This document shows, one piece after another, positions 10,570 to 21,714 of a stretch of 64,000 bases of DNA. The position numbers and the translations under genes are program-made. Below the pieces are notes generated by a model. That model searched no databases. It saw only the letters and a list, made by a program, of their open reading frames with translations, and was not told the origin of the DNA. How positions within the stretch are numbered: the first letter of the stretch is position 1; the number at the start of each line of letters is the position of its first letter. This stretch comes from Spongilla lacustris (Eukaryota; Porifera; Demospongiae; Spongillida; Spongillidae): contig OX442418.1 of the NCBI GenBank assembly GCA_949361645.1, forward strand, positions 9,768,632 to 9,832,631, written 5' to 3'.

Positions 10570-12180
10570 TGTCATGTGTGTGGGTAAGAATCATGCTTGT
10601 GTTGTCACTATGTTCTTTGACCCCCTCACCACCATACTTTAATCTACCATATACAGTCCATTGTATGAGGCTTTCTCATAGTGGTGACAGGTGTGATAGG
10701 AGGCGTGGCCACGTGCCACCATTGCAAATTGATATCATGGGTCTGCTGTTCACTTTCACTTTGAATTAAAGTGCACCTAAAGGTTAAGGTGCCACTGCCA
10801 TATTGATCTAGCTTAGCCACACCCACCTTTGTTACCACATCGATTTCTGTCTTTGGCTCCACCCACTAATAATGTAGGTCCAAATGGATCCTACCATTAA
10901 TGCTGTCACTGTTGGGTTGTGTCTGTTACTAGCCATGGTAGGTACCACCTTACCAACAGCGAAGATAAAGTTGAGGCAGTGTGGAGTAGAGGAATACCAA
11001 ATCAAATAAAAACAGCTGACGTATTGTTCTTTGGTCATCAGGGGAGGAGGCAAACAACGGGTAATAATTGAGGGGAATAGGGGAGAGGATGGAGTAGGGG
11101 AGGATGAGATGGTAAGAGGGAGATGTACTTGGGTTCTTTCATCTATCTTCAGCAACATATCTTATTAATGCCCTGCTTGTTCAAATGAGCTTTGATGAGC
11201 TACATTGATAGAGCCACAAAACCCCCATGTATATCACCTCCCTCAAGGGCCAGCCCTAGCCTGTGAGTGTAAAGATCCCTACAGACTAAAGAACAGGTCT
11301 GGGGACTGCATGCTTTGTGGAGTGCAGGTTGGCTTTTATGTTCACAGGTCACTCACTATGATATCGTCTCTTTCCAATGGAACCAGTCACCTTGTTATCT
11401 ACAGTGTATTCTAGGACATGTTGTACCTGGGGGGAGGGGTCTACATGGAGCTCACATACACCAAACACCACCACCTCCCATTACATCGCCTTCACTTTAA
11501 GCTGTCTCATTGGCTCAATTCATTGTTGTTTACTCCCCAAGGGCTAAATAACATTGTCATATTTCAGTCAATGATCTTGTTTCTGTGCGCTTTACGTCTC
11601 CACTGTTTCTCAATCCTATATGCCATCACCATTCTCCCTAGAGAATGTTTTTGTTTACCGGTACTAGTTTCATGAGTATTTTTATTGCTATGGACACATG
11701 CCCATTCATTTGCCCTCTCCCCCCCCCCTCTCCCCCTTAACCACCTTTTTTCATCAAGCCCTATATGCTAATGTGAGGTAGTTTGGCCCATGGTTAGATA
11801 TTGGATGAGCTGGGGTTAGTGTAATTATTAACCTCATCCCCAGACTGCCATGGTACTCTTCAGTTCCACCAGTGATGAATATTTCGTATGACTTGAAAGA
11901 TTAATTTTTTACTAGGTATTTCACATGATACATATAACCCTGTGGTCCTGAACCTCTGGCTGCCTCTAATCTTAGTAACCCTGTGATCCTAAACCTCTGG
12001 CTGCCCCTAATCTTATTAACCCTGTGGGTCTCCCCTACTCCTGTACAAGTCCATGTAGTTCCTGACGAAGTCTTGATGATAGAGACCCTTCTATCAAATT
12101 TGTGATGAATTCAATCTTGCACCTAATCTTAATAACCCTGTGGTCCTAAGCCTCTGGCTGCCCCTAGTCTTAATAACCCT
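10570..12180. other. Intergenic or intronic, no assigned exon
   Basis: Searched for the upstream KH exons of the Bicaudal-C gene and found none. A fragment at 11248-11329 after CTCCCTCAAG reads GPALACECKDPYRLKNRSG and looks EGF-like, but has no partner exons. The segment around 11610-11670 matches one arm of the fold-back element at 30408-30947. Confidence 0.4.
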
Positions 12181-12510
12181 GGACCTAATCCCTACTCCAT
12201 CCCTGGACCTAACCCCTACTCCTACCCTGGACCTAACCCCTACTCCCTCCCTGGACCTAACCCTTACTCCCTCCCTGGACCTAGCCCCTACTCCCTCCCT
12301 GGACCTAACCCCTACTCCCTCCCTGGACCTAACCCCTACTCCCTCCCTGGACCTAACCCTTACTCCCTCCCTGGACCTAACCACTACTCCCTCCCTGGAT
12401 CTAACCCCTACTCCCTCCCTGGACCTAACCCCTACTCCCTCCCTGGACCTAACCCCTACTCCCTCCCTGGACCTAATCACTACTCCCTCCCTGGACCTAA
12501 CCACTACTAA
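12181..12510. repeat. 24-bp minisatellite, about 13-14 copies
   Basis: Units of CCTGGACCTAACCCCTACTC plus CCTC, in an intron or just upstream of the first Bicaudal-C exon seen. The unit length of 24 keeps frames open (LDLTPTPS repeated); taken as non-coding. Confidence 0.93.
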
Positions 12511-12573
12511 TAGTAGTAGTACTAGGACTGGGGTCTAGTATGCTGTTTGTACTGATTTTCTTTCATTTGGAAG

Positions 12574-13430
12574 GATCAAATTCCCAGACCCACTGTCCAG
12601 GGTTCAGAGCAATTTGGTGATTATCCGAGGGTTAATGGAAGGAGTGCTGATGACAAGACAGCGACTGATAATGAGTGGAGGAGATGTGCTGGTGGTAATG
12701 GTGGGAATTTATCCTCCCTCCCTCCTCCTCCCCCTCTTCCCTCACCAGGGCTGCCTTTCTGTTGTGTTGTTGTTTGGTGTACATGAAACGACAAGGAAAC
12801 CATTAGCTCATGTGAGTCCACTTGATCGATGTCTTCAGGTCATATGATCATGTATCCAGGTCATGTGACTGGAGTACAGTGCATGTTGACCTCATGTCTC
12901 AGGCCTCTGATTACCCCCCATGGTGTGTGTGTGTGTGTGTGTGCATGCGTGTGAGTGTGTGAATGTGTGAGAGTGTGTGTTGCCTATAAAGTGCTGTACA
13001 GAGTTGGACGTCTTTGTCAGTATGAGGCCTAAGGCAAAGCAGCCCATCCAGTCAGTCATCATCAAGAGTATTGAGCTGAACATTCAGTGTGTCTATGAGG
13101 TGTGTGGGTATGTGTGTATATGACGTGTGTGGGTATGTGCGCATAGTGATGTATGTGGGTATGTGTGGGTATGTGTGGGTATGTGTGGGTATGTGTGGGT
13201 ATGTGGGTATGTGTGTATGATGTACACTTTATGTGTACATGTACATGTATGTGTGTGCTTGTGGAGGAGCTGATTATATATGTTGGTGAACATTCACCAG
13301 GGGTTGTTGAAATTGTGGTCTTGGGGTTTGGGGTTCCAGGGTTCATTTTCACCAGCTTGTCCTCATCTGGGCACTGCACACCTGTAGACATCCTCCAGTG
13401 GGTTAGAGCTACTTGTGTGTGTGTGTGTGT

Positions 13431-13482
<52 letters not shown>

Positions 13483-16400
13483 GTGTGTAGACATGTACCA
13501 TGTGGTGTCAAATCACCCACATGCATGTGGTTAATTATTGCTGGTTAACGTCCAGGCAAGAGCCAGGCTGCTGGACCAGGCAAACCAGCCCATCAGGTTT
13601 GCTCAGCCCGGTTGTATGGACTCCAGTGTTGCCACCACAGAGACCATAGAAGAGGATGACGAGGATAATGATGATGGAAGTGGGTGTAACTTATCTACAT
13701 ACATGTACTAAAAAGGTCCTTACTCCTCCCCATCGCCTACTAGTCAGACCTGTTACCCCTCCCCCTTTTGATGGGCAGTCGGTCAAGTCATCCACGGGCC
13801 ACACCCAGACAGGCCAACAGGCATCGCTGCATGCTCCTCCCACCTTTGGCTCCGCCTCTCCCTCCTCCCCATCTTTCCCCCATCATGTGACACGTCATCC
13901 CTCTCCAACCATTCCCACCTCCACCTCCTCACGGATATCACCCACGCCCTTACCCATCCCCATAGAGACCTCACCAGGTGGGTTGGGTGTGTGCAGATTT
14001 TTCAGCGGGCGGAGCTGTGGGTGGGGCTATATGCAGTCTGAACAATAAGGGCATTGATGCCAAACTTCTCGAGTGTTACTTGTACTATAACAATAGTGGG
14101 TGTGGTTTCCCATACCCATGATGGAGACACTGGAAGATGACCCCTCCCACCCAGGACACAGGAGGAGATGACCTTTCATATTCATCCCATAGATGTGGGA
14201 GGTTCCAGCTGTCCACCTGTGTCCACTGATAGCATGACAAAGCCACCTCAGGTGGTTACAACACATGGTGAATGGTATGTGTGTGTGTGTGATGTGTACA
14301 TGTATGGGGGGGTGTACATGTATATCCATGTGAATGGGAGCCTTTCAATCAATTGCGACTTCATTTTCTGGTTTGTCCAGATTCGGTTCCACCTCAGGAC
14401 CAAGCACTACTCTCCTCCTCAAACACTGGTGGAGGCTTTGTTTCCAAACGACCCACCACAAGGGAATTCCTTACCTACGAGCAGAGGAAGGAAGAAGCAC
14501 AGAAAGGTGGGTGTGTGGTCACCTATGTGTGGATGTGGTCCACTTACTTCTACATGTATATTTAGGACAGCAACATGTACATATTGCTAAGCCCCCACCC
14601 CCCCAGGCACCCACCCCCTCCTGTGTTGCATGCATATAGCTATTGATATATAAAACAAGACTGCTGCTGGTAACCATGGTAACCATGGCACTTGGGTTGT
14701 GTCCTTTCAGCAATGAAGGCTAAGGGGGAGCCAACTGCTCCACATGTTCCCACACAGAAGTGGTCTGGGAATGGATTTTCACAGACATGGCATTCGGTAC
14801 TTCTAACACCACACCTTTTTGTCACTTCATGTATACATCCTCCTCCCCTCTCCATCCCTCATCCCCTCCTCCTCCACTCAGAATATTCAAACTCCCACAG
14901 CCCGCCCTGAATCCCCCAGGGGATTGTCCTCTTGGTGAACCATCCAGATGACTTTTATTAACCCTTTGATTACCTTCTAAAATGTTTGTGAGTTTTTAAA
15001 CTTCAGGTTGGCTTGTTATTCATTAACCTCTTTATTCTTAGGTGTTAATTAACCCCTTTACTCCTAGGCATTCACTAACCCTTTTACTCTTATGTGCTCA
15101 TTAACCCCTTGACTGTTCACTGGCGGACAGAGGGGAGGGGGGGGTTTGGGGGGGTTGCAACCCCCCCTTTCCTCCTATTACATAATACGCAAAATGCGGC
15201 ATAAGTAAATGAAAAAGTAACGAGCATGCTCAGCTAGTTGAAAACTTGTAATTTTTTCATGCATTTTCGCACACCAAATTAACGTTTTCAAAAGCTTCCG
15301 CGCTTCGCGCGGGAGGAGGCACATCACCCTCCCGCACCCTCCCCCTTTTGGTGATCCCCCTCCACTACAACCCCCCCCCCTTTCTTTAAATCCTGCGTCC
15401 GCCAGTGCTGTTAGACATTTATTTACCCCTTTACTGTTAGACATTCATCAATCCCTTTATTCATTAACCCTTTTGCTGCAGGCTGCATTCCAGGCCTTAG
15501 CAGACCAAGGTATGGTGATATAGTATGGATATTAAATGTACCAGCAATTTATTGTTTCCATAGCAACATTACAGAGGACAGCATCCGTTCAAGTTGAGCA
15601 AGATCGTTTATCAGGGAGTGACGGGTGTGTGTGTGGATGGAGAGGGTGTAGGTGAGAGTGCTCTTGTTCCCAGACCTTGCAGATCTCCTGCAACTTTTGG
15701 AGTTAGAGAAGTATAAAGAAAACTTCGAAAAGCAAGAGGTGTGTGTAGGGGATGGTGGTGGTGTTTGTAGTGGATGGTGGAGGTGTGTGTAGAGGATGGT
15801 GGAGGTGTGTAGGTGGAAAGTGGTGGTGTGTAGAGGATGGGGGAGGTGTGATTAGGGGAGGATGGAGGTGTGTAGGGGATGAAAGTGGAGTGTGTAGGGG
15901 GTGGTAAGGTGTGTAGGTGATGGTGGAGGTGTTTGGAGGGGATGGTGAGCTGTGTGTATGGAATGGTGAGCTGTGTGTAAGGGATGGTGGTGGTGTGTGT
16001 AAGGGATGATGGAGGTGTGTGTAGGGGATGGTGGAGGTGTTTGTAGGAGATGGTGAGGTGTGTGTAGGTGATGGTGGAGGTGTGTGTAGGTGATGGTGGA
16101 GGTGTGTGTAGGGAATGGTGGATGTGTGTGTAGGGGATGGATTGTGTATGTAGGGATGGTGGAGGTGTGTGTAGGAATGGTGGAGGTGTGTAGGGGATGG
16201 TGGAGGTGTGTGTAGGGAATGGTGGAGGTACATATGTGTTGGTGCGTATACATGTACCTGCGGCATCTGTATGTGCTTTGTACTTAACCGTACTCCCCTC
16301 CACATCCGTTACCCCTCCCCTCCACATCCTTCACCCCTCCCCTCCACATCCTTCACCCCTCCCCTCCACATCCTTCACCCCTCCCCTCCACATCCTTCAC

Positions 16401-17089
16401 CCCTCCCCTCCACATCCTTCACCCCTCCCCTCCACTTCCTTCACCCCTCCCCTCCACATCCTTCACCCCTCCCCTCCACATCCTTCACCCCTCCCCTCCA
16501 CATCCTCCCCTCCCCTCCACATCCTTCTCCCCTCCCCTCCACATCCTTCACCCTTCCCCTCCACATCCTCCCCTTCCCTCCACATCCTTCACCCTCCCCT
16601 CCTCATCCTTCTCCCCTCCCCTCCACATCCTTCTCCCCTCCCCTCCACATCCTTCAATCTCCCTCCCCTCTCCATCCTTCTCCCCTCCCTCCACACCTCC
16701 ACATCCTTCACGCCTCCCTCCACATCCTTGACCCCTCCCCTTCCCATTTCTACACTCCCCTTCTCCTCTTAGGTGGATTACACTACTTTCCCGACCATGA
16801 CAGAGGAAGATCTCAAAGAGATTGGTGTGTCAACCCTTGGGGCACGAAGGAAGCTCCAGATAGCCATCTCAGGTGTGGTGTGCTCCATTTGGTATTTTTA
16901 AATGCTTACTTCCATCATATGCCACGCACACACACGCACACACACACAGACATTAAGAGACAGAGGTCACAGCCTCAGCCTACCTCCATCGTTACGTCAA
17001 GTAGGTTCCACCCACTGCGGGTAATGTCCATGGGTCGCATGGCTACCATGGGTGGTATGCGTGGGGCCAGCCAGAGTATGAAGATGTGA
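12574..17089 (+). CDS. BICC1: Bicaudal-C orthologue, 3' half (KH part plus C-terminal SAM domain)
   Basis: Bicaudal-C is a cytoplasmic RNA-binding regulator whose SAM domain polymerises. Exon 12574-12694 carries the end of a KH repeat (IKFPDPLSR..LVIIRGLMEGVLMTRQRL), then 12749-12811 (GCLSVVLLFGVHE), about 13000-13099 (ELDVFVSMRPKAKQPIQSVI) and 13556-13679 (ARLLDQANQPIRFAQPG plus an acidic run). A Ser/Thr/Pro linker follows in 13744-13977, 14193-14267, 14381-14506 and from 14711 (conserved WSGNGFS). Exons 15482-15509 and 15575-15624 lead to the SAM domain, split between 15674-15738 (DLADLLQLLELEKYKENFEK) and 16773-16872 (LKEIGVSTLGARRKLQIAI). Exon 16950-17089 is an Arg/Met/Gly-rich tail ending in TGA. 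Phases agree wherever checked; the join between 14.8 and 15.48 kb is unresolved. KH1 and most of KH2 are not seen upstream. Confidence 0.9.
12924..13500. repeat. GT-rich microsatellites in Bicaudal-C introns
   Basis: (GT)n and TGTGGGTA-type runs at 12924-12980, 13100-13215 and 13412-13488 flank or fill the introns around the exon that ends at 13099. They create Cys/Val or His/Thr reading frames that are not genes. Confidence 0.9.
15118..15407. mobile_element. MITE, 290 bp, inside a Bicaudal-C intron
   Basis: Starts CACTGGCGGACAGAGG and ends CCTGCGTCCGCCAGTG, a terminal inverted repeat of 11 bp followed by G-rich/C-rich tracts. CTGTT is present directly on both sides (15113-15117 and 15408-15412), a probable 5-bp target duplication. 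The ends resemble hAT-type MITEs, but those usually duplicate 8 bp, so the superfamily is open. The inner GCTTCCGCG..CGCGCGGGAGG motif recurs near 19726. Confidence 0.75.
15739..16772. repeat. Two tandem arrays filling the intron that splits the SAM domain
   Basis: The 1034-bp intron is 15739-16230 of GATGGTGGAGGTGTGTGTAG-type units, then a short unique spacer, then 16288-16770 of CTCCACATCCTTCACCCCTC-type units. The first array is purine-rich and the second pyrimidine-rich on the + strand. Other introns of this gene are mostly 45-75 nt, so this one grew by array expansion. Confidence 0.92.
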
Positions 17090-17540
17090 ACAACATGGCC
17101 GCCATAAACTGATGCCCACGTTGGACATTGACATAATTCCCCACTTGTACTCCTGGGGCATTTTAACTGATCAAATCCCCGACATACGTCGGGTATAAGT
17201 CATTTCTCATGAATAATGAAGCACATGTACTTTCTCAAATCCCCCACACCAGGGGCAAAATCCCCACCCAAAGGTCCTGTCTGTACCCACATTGATAGGT
17301 GAAGAGTATGATTTTACTTCATGTTTCCATTTCTTCATACAAGTGTAGCTTGAGTACATATAGGTTTTATTATTTATTATGTAGTACAGAGCTTTATTTG
17401 GAGTATGGCAAATTTTGGTGATTATAGTGTTGACAGAACATCTGATGAGGGATTTATCTGACCCACCTGCCAACACATTTTAGTTTGGGAGTTTGGATCA
17501 GGGTGATGTGTGATTGTTGTGTCATCACTGACCCACTTTG
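17090..17540. other. Short intergenic region after Bicaudal-C
   Basis: No exon seen. A small hairpin (CCCCGACATACGTCGGG, about 17176-17192) lies 90 bp after the stop codon. Confidence 0.4.
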
Positions 17541-17565
17541 ATCATATGCAGATCACACTGCTTTA

Positions 17566-17973
17566 ATGGCAGGTAGAGAGAAACCACATCAGTGTGATCA
17601 ATGTGGAAAGACATTTTTACGACAGTCACACCTGAAAGCACACATACTCACTCATACAGGGGAGAAGCCACACTTGTGCAAACAATGTGGAATGACATTT
17701 TCAGAACAGTTGAACCTGAAAAGACACATGCTCACTCATACAGGGGAGAAGCCAGATCAGTGTGAACAATGTGAAAAGACATTTTCACAACATTCGAACC
17801 TGAAAAGACACATGCTCACTCATACAGGGGAGAAGCCACAACAGTGTGAAAAGTCATTTTCAAGACAGTCATCACACATGCTTACTCATACAAGGGATAA
17901 GCCACATCAGTGTGAACAATGTGAAAAGACGTTTTCACTACAGTCAACCGTCTTGTCGATATTTGCAGCGTAA
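17566..17973 (+). CDS. C2H2 zinc-finger protein, truncated
   Basis: From ATG 17566 there are three well-formed fingers of the CDQCGKTFLRQSHLKAHILTH type joined by HTGEKP linkers, so nuclear DNA binding is the family role. A fourth finger (QQCEKSFSRQSSHMLTH) has lost one Cys-x2-Cys residue and part of its helix. A fifth starts (HQCEQCEKTFSLQST) and stops before its histidines, where the sequence changes at about 17950. Upstream, ATATGCAG at 17549 could be a splice acceptor, so an N-terminal exon may exist. The break in the middle of a finger suggests a rearranged or decaying copy. Confidence 0.75.
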   Translation: MAGREKPHQCDQCGKTFLRQSHLKAHILTHTGEKPHLCKQCGMTFSEQLNLKRHMLTHTGEKPDQCEQCEKTFSQHSNLKRHMLTHTGEKPQQCEKSFSRQSSHMLTHTRDKPHQCEQCEKTFSLQSTVLSIFAA

Positions 17974-17976
17974 AAG

Positions 17977-18498
17977 ATGCCTCGTTCGAATGCTGAGAAA
18001 GCTATAGGTAAGCAACTGCATGATGTGCGTGCCGTCATTGGTTTAATATGCCGTCATTGGTTTAATATACCTTCATTGGTTTAATATGCCTTCAGTTCTA
18101 ATAACAGCGCATGCATGGCTACAGCGGTTGGAGCACCAATCGGACAAGCTAGGTGGTAAGCGAAACGTGCTATCGCTTGAATCAACATGCATGTGCCACT
18201 ATTTAGGGATGGCTTCGATCTCGAACATGCTAGGTGAGCGTCTGTTTTGATAACCAAATGTGTTTTGCTTGTTTTTATGCTACTTGCCCTATAGGAGTTT
18301 ATAAGCGCATTGACGGAAAATCTGTAAGTTAGCGTTGTTATTTTTATATAGCCTGCTATATAGCTTCGAGAGCGATATGGTAAGTGGTTCACCATTGGCC
18401 TTTGTCCTCCTATATAGCAACTTTCAGGTTCAAATATTGGCGTGGCGGAACTCTCTGGATCCGAAGTTATCTTTGATACGCCACATACTGATCCATGA
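17977..18498 (+). CDS. Micro-exon gene, about 73 residues, unknown function
   Basis: Six tiny exons join with consistent phases: 17977-18007, 18108-18152, 18207-18233, 18295-18323, 18364-18379 and 18428-18498. All five introns are GT..AG (48-100 nt), two with the perfect donor GTAAGT. The exons are 31, 45, 27, 29, 16 and 71 nt. The product starts MPRSNAEKAIG, has a helical stretch (WLQRLEHQSDKLG) and a basic segment (VYKRIDGKS), and ends SGSEVIFDTPHTDP. No signal peptide or known domain is recognised. ATG 17977 lies just after an acceptor-like TTTGCAG. The chained phases argue for a real gene; a chance chain is possible because the exons are so short. Confidence 0.45.
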
Positions 18499-19328
18499 GA
18501 CATGAGTCCTGCGTAAGTAAATTTTAGCGTAAGCGCGCCATTTTTGGGGGTGTCGAAGATATCACATCCACTTTCCTTCACTCTACAGGATTCTGGAATA
18601 GGTTGTAACGCGAATACATACGCCTTTTTAAGTATGTGTAACGTATTTTTGTCCTCTACCCAGGCTACCCAGCCACGCTTTACGGCTTTGGAGCACAATG
18701 AGGTATGTACAAAGGGTCACTTTTTTGTCTCATCTGTGACATTTTACACAAGATGAACGTTAGATGACGCGCGTGAGTGGCTCGCTAGTGTCGGCAGATT
18801 ATCAAATGTAAGCGAGCACTTCTGTGGTCCATTCATGATTGATGCTATATATATGTATATATCTTTAAACAGGACGGCATCCAGCTCTTTGCGTAATGAG
18901 ACCCAACAAAACGCTTGCTCGTCCTTTTGTATATGCATGCATTTGTATTTGTATATGGCTTTTTGAAAACTACCTCTGAGAAGTGAATGGGATGGTGTAT
19001 ACGTATAAAAGCTGCATGGATAGAAAGTGCTACTGACGGTACGACACGGTAAAAGCGATCCGGTGTCACAGGCATACAGGTCCCCCCCCATTTTGGGTCC
19101 GGGGGGACCCATATGCCTAGGCAACTGGGTCCCCCCGGACCCAGTTGCCTAGGCAAGTGGGTCCCCCCGGACCGAGATGCCTAGATGTAAAAATTAATTA
19201 TCCCGGACCCAAATGCCTAGGCAACCTGGTCCCCCCCGGACCCAGCTGCCTGTTAGCAAAATATATACTTATGTATAAACATTTTACAGAGAAAGCTCGT
19301 GACCATAGGCGTCCGCTCGATGAGACGC

Positions 19329-19461
19329 AAGGGGGGAAGGGGGGGAGGGGGGGAGGGGGGGAGGGGGGGGAGGGGGGGAGGGAGGGAGGGAGGGGGAGGG
19401 GGGAGGGGGGAGGGGGGAGGGGGGAGGGGGGAGGGGGGAGGGGGGGGAGGGGGGGAGGGGG
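19329..19461. repeat. Poly-purine GGGGGAGG tract
   Basis: About 130 bp of G5-8 A units on the + strand. Runs of four or more G at regular spacing are a strong G-quadruplex candidate. It lies within the TIR element at 19060-20714. Confidence 0.9.
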
Positions 19462-19906
19462 CGTATGGCCACCTCCCCTGCGTACCCCATATCCATAGCG
19501 GTTAACAATCGATTGCATTGAGTACCTACTTTGTTATTGAACGGCACAACAATCGATATGCATGGGGACTACGAGGTATATGCCGTTCAATAACGATGGC
19601 TTGCTTGTGACTTCAAAACTGTGTACTTATTATAGTGCTGTCGGAAGCACTGATCATGATTTTGTGCTGAAACTGCATGTGGCTTTCATGTAGAAATATT
19701 CCATGCACTAGTACTGCACTGAAAGCTTCCGCGTCTCGCGCGGGAGGGCTGGTTGATGTAATGATCTACGTTGCCTCCGGAGCCCTTGATACAAGCCTAT
19801 GTTTTGACAGATGTAAGTATGACCAAGCTGAGCACATGCAGACTGATATATAGTTTCCTAGCGTGTCTCAAAATTGCATTGCGATCGACAGGTCAATCAT
19901 CAAGTT

Positions 19907-20276
19907 AAGTCCTGTATGATACGAAGAAACAGTTGTGTACTGCTTGAACATGACCCATTCATTGTTTGTATAGGCTCAACATGTTTATTTATTTATTTAT
20001 CGTATCATAAAAATTACACAATAAAAACACACTAAATAATAACTAAATAATTACAGACTACCACAAAGTACCTAAGCCTAACTAATGTTTTAAGTCCTGT
20101 ATGATACGAAGAAACAGTTGTGTACTGCTTGAACATGACCCATTCATTGTTTGTATATGCTCAACATGTTTATTTATTTATTTATCGTATCATAAAAATT
20201 ACAGAATAATAACACACTAAATAATAACTAAATAATTACAGACTACCACAAAGTACCTAAGCCTAACTAATGTTTC
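19907..20276. repeat. 185-bp tandem duplication
   Basis: 19907-20091 and 20092-20276 are nearly identical (AAGTCCTGTATGATACGAAG onward), with only a few base differences, so the duplication is recent. Confidence 0.93.
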
Positions 20277-21004
20277 AGACATAGGCTACTCAAATGAATG
20301 GGGCAGACTTCTCGTCAAAATAGCTCTTGCTATGCTACGCCGGGAGTTAGCACCAGACTAAGTCGGCCAAAAAAAAAAGCACTGAGTGACCTTACTTTTC
20401 GGCAGAGAAAAACAGATGGCAAGCCGAGTGGCTGTTACAAAGTGTAACGGCTGGCAGACGCTAACTTACCGTTGAGAAAGTAACAACAAATGTGTCTATC
20501 GTATCAAAACCGGCGGTGCCAGTAAATAAAACGCATCAGGAAACTCGGTCCCCCCCCTCCGCCCCCTACCCGGACCAAGATGCCTGGATGTACAAATAAT
20601 TACCCGGACCCATATGCCTAGGCAACTGGGTCCGGGGGGGGGGACCCAGTTGCCTAGGCATATGGGTCCCCCCGGACCCAAAATAGGGGGGGACCCACAT
20701 GCCTGTGACACCGGCCTTAACCGTGGATTTCCCGGAGTGACGGGATATAGCGTATAAAGACGTGACAGAGCGACGGGGGGAAAAGACGTTACTGTCCACT
20801 CTCGGTCCGCACACGGACCGTTGGGATTGATTTCATCTGTATCCGCCTACATCAAAGTGACGGGTAAGCTAGGTCACGTGATGAGACGTTACCGTCTTGT
20901 TTCGCTGTGGTAATAGAGTATGTAATACTTTGCAATACGTCACGTGAGTTAACTCGTGTTCGTTTCAACTAAATAGTCTACACTGAAAGATCCACTGCGA
21001 TCTA

Positions 21005-21418
21005 ATGACTATGTACATATACATGCATGTCAAACTCCGTGCGAGAAGACTGGTTGCAGTGCCGACGCCGACATCTACGACAGCGAGTCCAGATACTGTA
21101 CCTCTGGAGTGGGCAGATGAAATACTGTGCCTGGATAGTGATGAAGAGGAGGCTGAGGAGCTTGATCATAGGCTAGGGTTGCTGCATGACGACGGAATTA
21201 TGGAAGCTGTTCCTGGACCTGAACCTGCTGCTGTAGAACCCCCTACACCTGCACCTGCAGCTGCTGTAGAGCTCCCACAACGCACCCCCTGCGAAACAGG
21301 CAACCCCCAGACCGCTATGGGCCCTACTTGCAGCACTGATGGCATGCATGGTGTAATGATGACGCAAACAGTCGTGCATCTCAAGACATATGCATGGAGA
21401 TCGAGAAGCGCATCTTAG
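21005..21418 (+). pseudogene. C-terminal tail of an LTR retrotransposon polyprotein (probable)
   Basis: An acidic, Pro/Ala-rich frame (EWADEILCLDSDEEEAEELD, then VEPPTPAPAAAVE) runs into a solo 3' LTR. Low-complexity acidic and proline-rich tails are common at the end of Gypsy pol. No catalytic domain is present, so the assignment rests on the LTR that overlaps its last codons. It may belong to the same family as the gag fragment at 3182-3951. Confidence 0.4.
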
Positions 21419-21526
21419 AGTCCTTTGACCCCTGTATTCATGTGAAACTCATATTGAGGGTCTGTATTGTATTCTGTGCTTGTGGTTGTACTGAACGCTG
21501 CTACTATTAAACTTGGCTGCGTTACA
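21352..21526 (+). mobile_element. 3' LTR, 175 bp
   Basis: TGTAATGATGACG...GCGTTACA, an inverted match of the LTR at 3977-4160 with few mismatches and one indel. Both LTRs share CTGCTACTATTAAACTTGGC near the 3' end. The orientation is opposite to the gag-bearing fragment 17 kb away, so these are two separate remnants. Confidence 0.75.
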
Positions 21527-21714
21527 GATGCATGGTAGATTGTTTCTGACTTTTACAATGTCTTCTTTCGAGTACGAACCTCTGCTAGTTTTTCGGATAT
21601 TTAGCTTCGCAATGGAGATATTTTGAAGCACCTTCGAACAAATTGACATTCGGTCTGTGATTTGTTCCCAAGCCATCTTGTGTCAACTATCCCCACTAAG
21701 GCGCAGAGCACATA

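Larger units (their letters stand above)
19060..20714. mobile_element. Non-autonomous TIR element, about 1.65 kb
   Basis: The left end CCGGTGTCACAGGCATACAG and the right end GCCTGTGACACCGG are inverted copies, and the similarity runs about 75 bp through GGTCCGGGGGGACCCATATG and CCTAGGCAACTGGGTCC. Sub-terminal regions on both sides repeat GGTCC/CCTAGG palindromes. Inside are a G-rich tract and a 185-bp tandem duplication; no transposase is seen. The target duplication is unclear. Related motifs occur at 28180-28330 and 62342-62475. Confidence 0.7.

Noticed and set aside
10090..10642. Long frames of 9-residue repeats on both strands
   Set aside because: Caused by the 27-bp tandem repeat; the same length is open in several frames.
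11248..11329. EGF-like exon between the VWA and Bicaudal-C genes
   Set aside because: Only one short stretch with two or three well-placed cysteines, no phase-matched partner.
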